From an uncultured Bacilli bacterium (GTDB lineage Bacteria > Bacillota_I > Bacilli_A > RF39 > UBA660), in assembly GCA_944364005.1 (NCBI GenBank), contig CALVVW010000002.1:1-59521 (forward strand): 59,521 nt of DNA, read 5' to 3'. The notes under the pieces were generated by a model. The model worked only from the letters and a program-made list of their open reading frames with translations. It did not search any database and was not told the DNA's origin. Below, one piece after another: positions 58,431 through 59,521 of this stretch. Made by a program: the position numbers and the translations under genes. The first letter of the stretch is position 1, and each line of letters opens with the position of its first letter.

Positions 58431-59093
58431 ATGAAAATTTTTGTATATATTATTAATTTTATGTTCATATTAGCAATTGTTCTTTATTTTACTATTGCTG
58501 GTATTCAAAGTACAGAACCTACTGTCGTTTCTGTTGAACTTAAAGAGAAAAACTTAAAAAGTTCTGATTTATTGGAGTATGCTCAAAATGTAGGGAGTGT
58601 TGTAGCTAAGAACGTTGAAAGTTCTTCTTCTGATTTCGAAGAGGAAAAGATGGAAGTTTCTGAGGTTGAGGAAACTGTTTCTGAGAATAGTGAAAATGAT
58701 AGTATAAGTTCGGTTAATGATGAAGAAACACACGTGACTGATGTTTTAGAAACGCAAGTGGGAAGTTTGAGTGGATATGGTCCTGATTGCTATGGATGTA
58801 GTGGTATTCTTGCTAGTGGATTAGATGTACGTGATGGAACGATATATTATTCTGATGCTACTTATGGAAATGTCCGTATTTTAGCTGGAGATTATGCGTA
58901 TCCTTATGGTACGATTGTTAGAGTTAAGAATTCAAAAATTTCTGAGTTTATTGGTATTGTGTTAGATCGAGGTGGTGCGATCGGATTTGGTAAAAGTCAT
59001 TTGTTTGACTTACTTTTTCCCTCGTCTAGTGATGCTTTAACTTATGAGGTTTCTTATAATACTACATTTGAAATATTACGGTACGGGTATTAA
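58431..59093 (+). CDS. Secreted 3D-domain cell-wall protein
   Basis: This 220-residue protein has an N-terminal membrane anchor/signal helix (about 4-24), an acidic Ser/Glu/Asp/Val-rich spacer (45-125), and a C-terminal 3D domain (double-psi barrel). The domain begins near SGYGPDCYGCSGILASG and contains VRILAGDYAYPYGTIVRVKN, VLDRGGAIGFGKSHLFDLLF and a beta-strand end. The 3D family (YocH, YabE, Rpf-associated) cleaves or binds peptidoglycan; the conserved Asp of LDRGG and FDLLF are present. ATG 58431 follows AAGGAG; a reading from 58359 would run through the promoter. B. subtilis yocH is a WalR target, and similar repeats are found here. Confidence 0.8.
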   Translation: MKIFVYIINFMFILAIVLYFTIAGIQSTEPTVVSVELKEKNLKSSDLLEYAQNVGSVVAKNVESSSSDFEEEKMEVSEVEETVSENSENDSISSVNDEETHVTDVLETQVGSLSGYGPDCYGCSGILASGLDVRDGTIYYSDATYGNVRILAGDYAYPYGTIVRVKNSKISEFIGIVLDRGGAIGFGKSHLFDLLFPSSSDALTYEVSYNTTFEILRYGY

Positions 59094-59098
59094 TTATC

Positions 59099-59127
59099 TT
59101 GAATAATTTTCTTTTATTTGATATAAT
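59099..59127 (+). promoter_or_regulatory. Sigma-A promoter for the last gene
   Basis: TTGAAT (59099-59104) and TATAAT (59122-59127) have a 17-bp T-rich spacer. Confidence 0.75.
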
Positions 59128-59154
59128 ATGTTTACTTTTAGGGAGGTTGGTTTT

Positions 59155-59433
59155 ATGAATTTTACAGATGTACCTGATGATACTTTGGATGATAAAGATT
59201 TTGAAGAAATAGATGATGACAATTATGGTTTCAATTCTTCTTTAGGCATTTCTGGTATTGACTCTAGTTTGTTAGAAGGATTTCTTGATTTAGATATTCC
59301 TCTAGGAGATGAGGTATTAGCATCTGATAGGGCTTGTAAGATTTTAAATCGTATTTCTCAAAATGAGGATGATTCTTTTTTGGATACTATAGTATCTGAT
59401 TTCGAAGGTAAGACTATCGGTCCTAAAAAATAA
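59155..59433 (+). CDS. Small acidic protein (92 aa), unknown
   Basis: This 92-residue protein is very acidic (MNFTDVPDDTLDDKDFEEID, then NEDDSFLDTIVSD) and has no membrane helix or motif. GGGAGG lies eight bases before ATG 59155; a reading from 59128 starts at the -10 and is rejected. It has a perfect promoter and a strong terminator, so it is expressed alone. Function unknown. Confidence 0.68.
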   Translation: MNFTDVPDDTLDDKDFEEIDDDNYGFNSSLGISGIDSSLLEGFLDLDIPLGDEVLASDRACKILNRISQNEDDSFLDTIVSDFEGKTIGPKK

Positions 59434-59472
59434 TAAGGATATTATGAGACTGCTGAAAAAGTAGTCAAAAAT

Positions 59473-59514
59473 AAAACTGATATGTAGAAAATAATTCTAT
59501 TTATCAGTTTTTTC
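59473..59514 (+). terminator. Terminator of the last gene
   Basis: AAAACTGATA pairs with TATCAGTTTT (10 bp). A second inner stem TAGAA/TTCTA is followed on the 3' side by T residues. Confidence 0.85.
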
Positions 59515-59521
59515 TTAATTT

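Noticed and set aside
1..59521. Recoding of TGA as Trp (Mollicutes code)
   Set aside because: TGA ends clear genes such as rlmN, the GNAT gene and khpA, and Trp is encoded by TGG.
1..59521. Prophage, transposon or integrated plasmid
   Set aside because: No integrase, transposase, terminase or att-like repeat was seen.

Overview
The window is about 30% GC, uses the standard code (TGG for Trp, TGA among the stop codons) and is packed with genes that mostly lie on the + strand. Gene content and order point to a low-GC Gram-positive bacterium of class Bacilli. The best fit is a deep, gut-type Bacilli lineage near Erysipelotrichia or the RF39/Mollicutes relatives; that placement is inferred from style and gene order. 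No tRNA, rRNA, CRISPR array, insertion sequence or prophage is visible. No stretch above 300 bases lacks a gene. The longest non-coding stretch is the roughly 230-base T-box leader before the dipeptidase-serS operon.

Layout. 1-6.4 kb: 5' part of RNase J, a kinase-like protein, a one-domain Clp-type AAA+ ATPase, ftsY, a small membrane protein, ylxM and an unknown coiled-coil protein. 6.5-16.5 kb: HerA-like ATPase, ffh, a CotD-like spore-coat protein, rpoZ, recX, a large membrane protein, prsA, two tiny YjcZ-type sporulation peptides, a CmpB-like membrane protein and a HIT protein. 16.6-21.5 kb: an unknown Ser-rich protein, sufS, a short ssb, an acetyltransferase and pdp. 21.5-29.7 kb is a surface region: a thioester-domain protein with a sorting signal, its sortase, a membrane protein, VanY and DacA-type carboxypeptidases, an SGNH hydrolase, then ldh, spoVS and a zinc-ribbon membrane protein. 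29.7-36.4 kb: serine T-box, dipeptidase, serS, then a ydjGHI-like cluster. 36.4-41.9 kb: unknown genes, an ankyrin protein and the conserved trio miaB-ymcA-cotE. 41.9-55.7 kb is a housekeeping block (rpsP, khpA, uppS, cdsA, rseP, priA, fmt, rlmN, stp, prkC, rsgA, rpe) interrupted by lineage-specific membrane genes. 55.7-59.5 kb: two paralogous membrane proteins with a Cys-rich outer domain, a 3D-domain cell-wall protein and a small acidic protein.

How the genes fit together. FtsY and Ffh supply SRP targeting, and PrsA and RseP handle exported and membrane proteins. UppS and CdsA make lipid precursors. The VanY and DacA-type enzymes, the 3D protein, the PrkC/Stp pair (PASTA kinase and phosphatase) and a possible WalR-type site point to regulated wall remodelling. 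CotE, CotD-like, SpoVS, YmcA and the YjcZ peptides, with sigma-E/sigma-K-like promoters, indicate an endospore former.

Expression signals are unusually legible. Many sigma-A promoters have exactly 17-bp spacers, often T-rich. Many ribosome binding sites use GGTGAT, the distal half of the Shine-Dalgarno complement. Terminator hairpins repeatedly begin inside the stop codon. The most intriguing items are the thioester/sortase cassette whose sortase lacks the usual catalytic Arg, the tail-anchored protein with an ADP-ribosyltransferase-like motif, the one-domain Clp-like ATPase, the paralogous Cys-domain pair, the ydjGHI cluster without pspA, and the serine T-box shared by a dipeptidase and serS.
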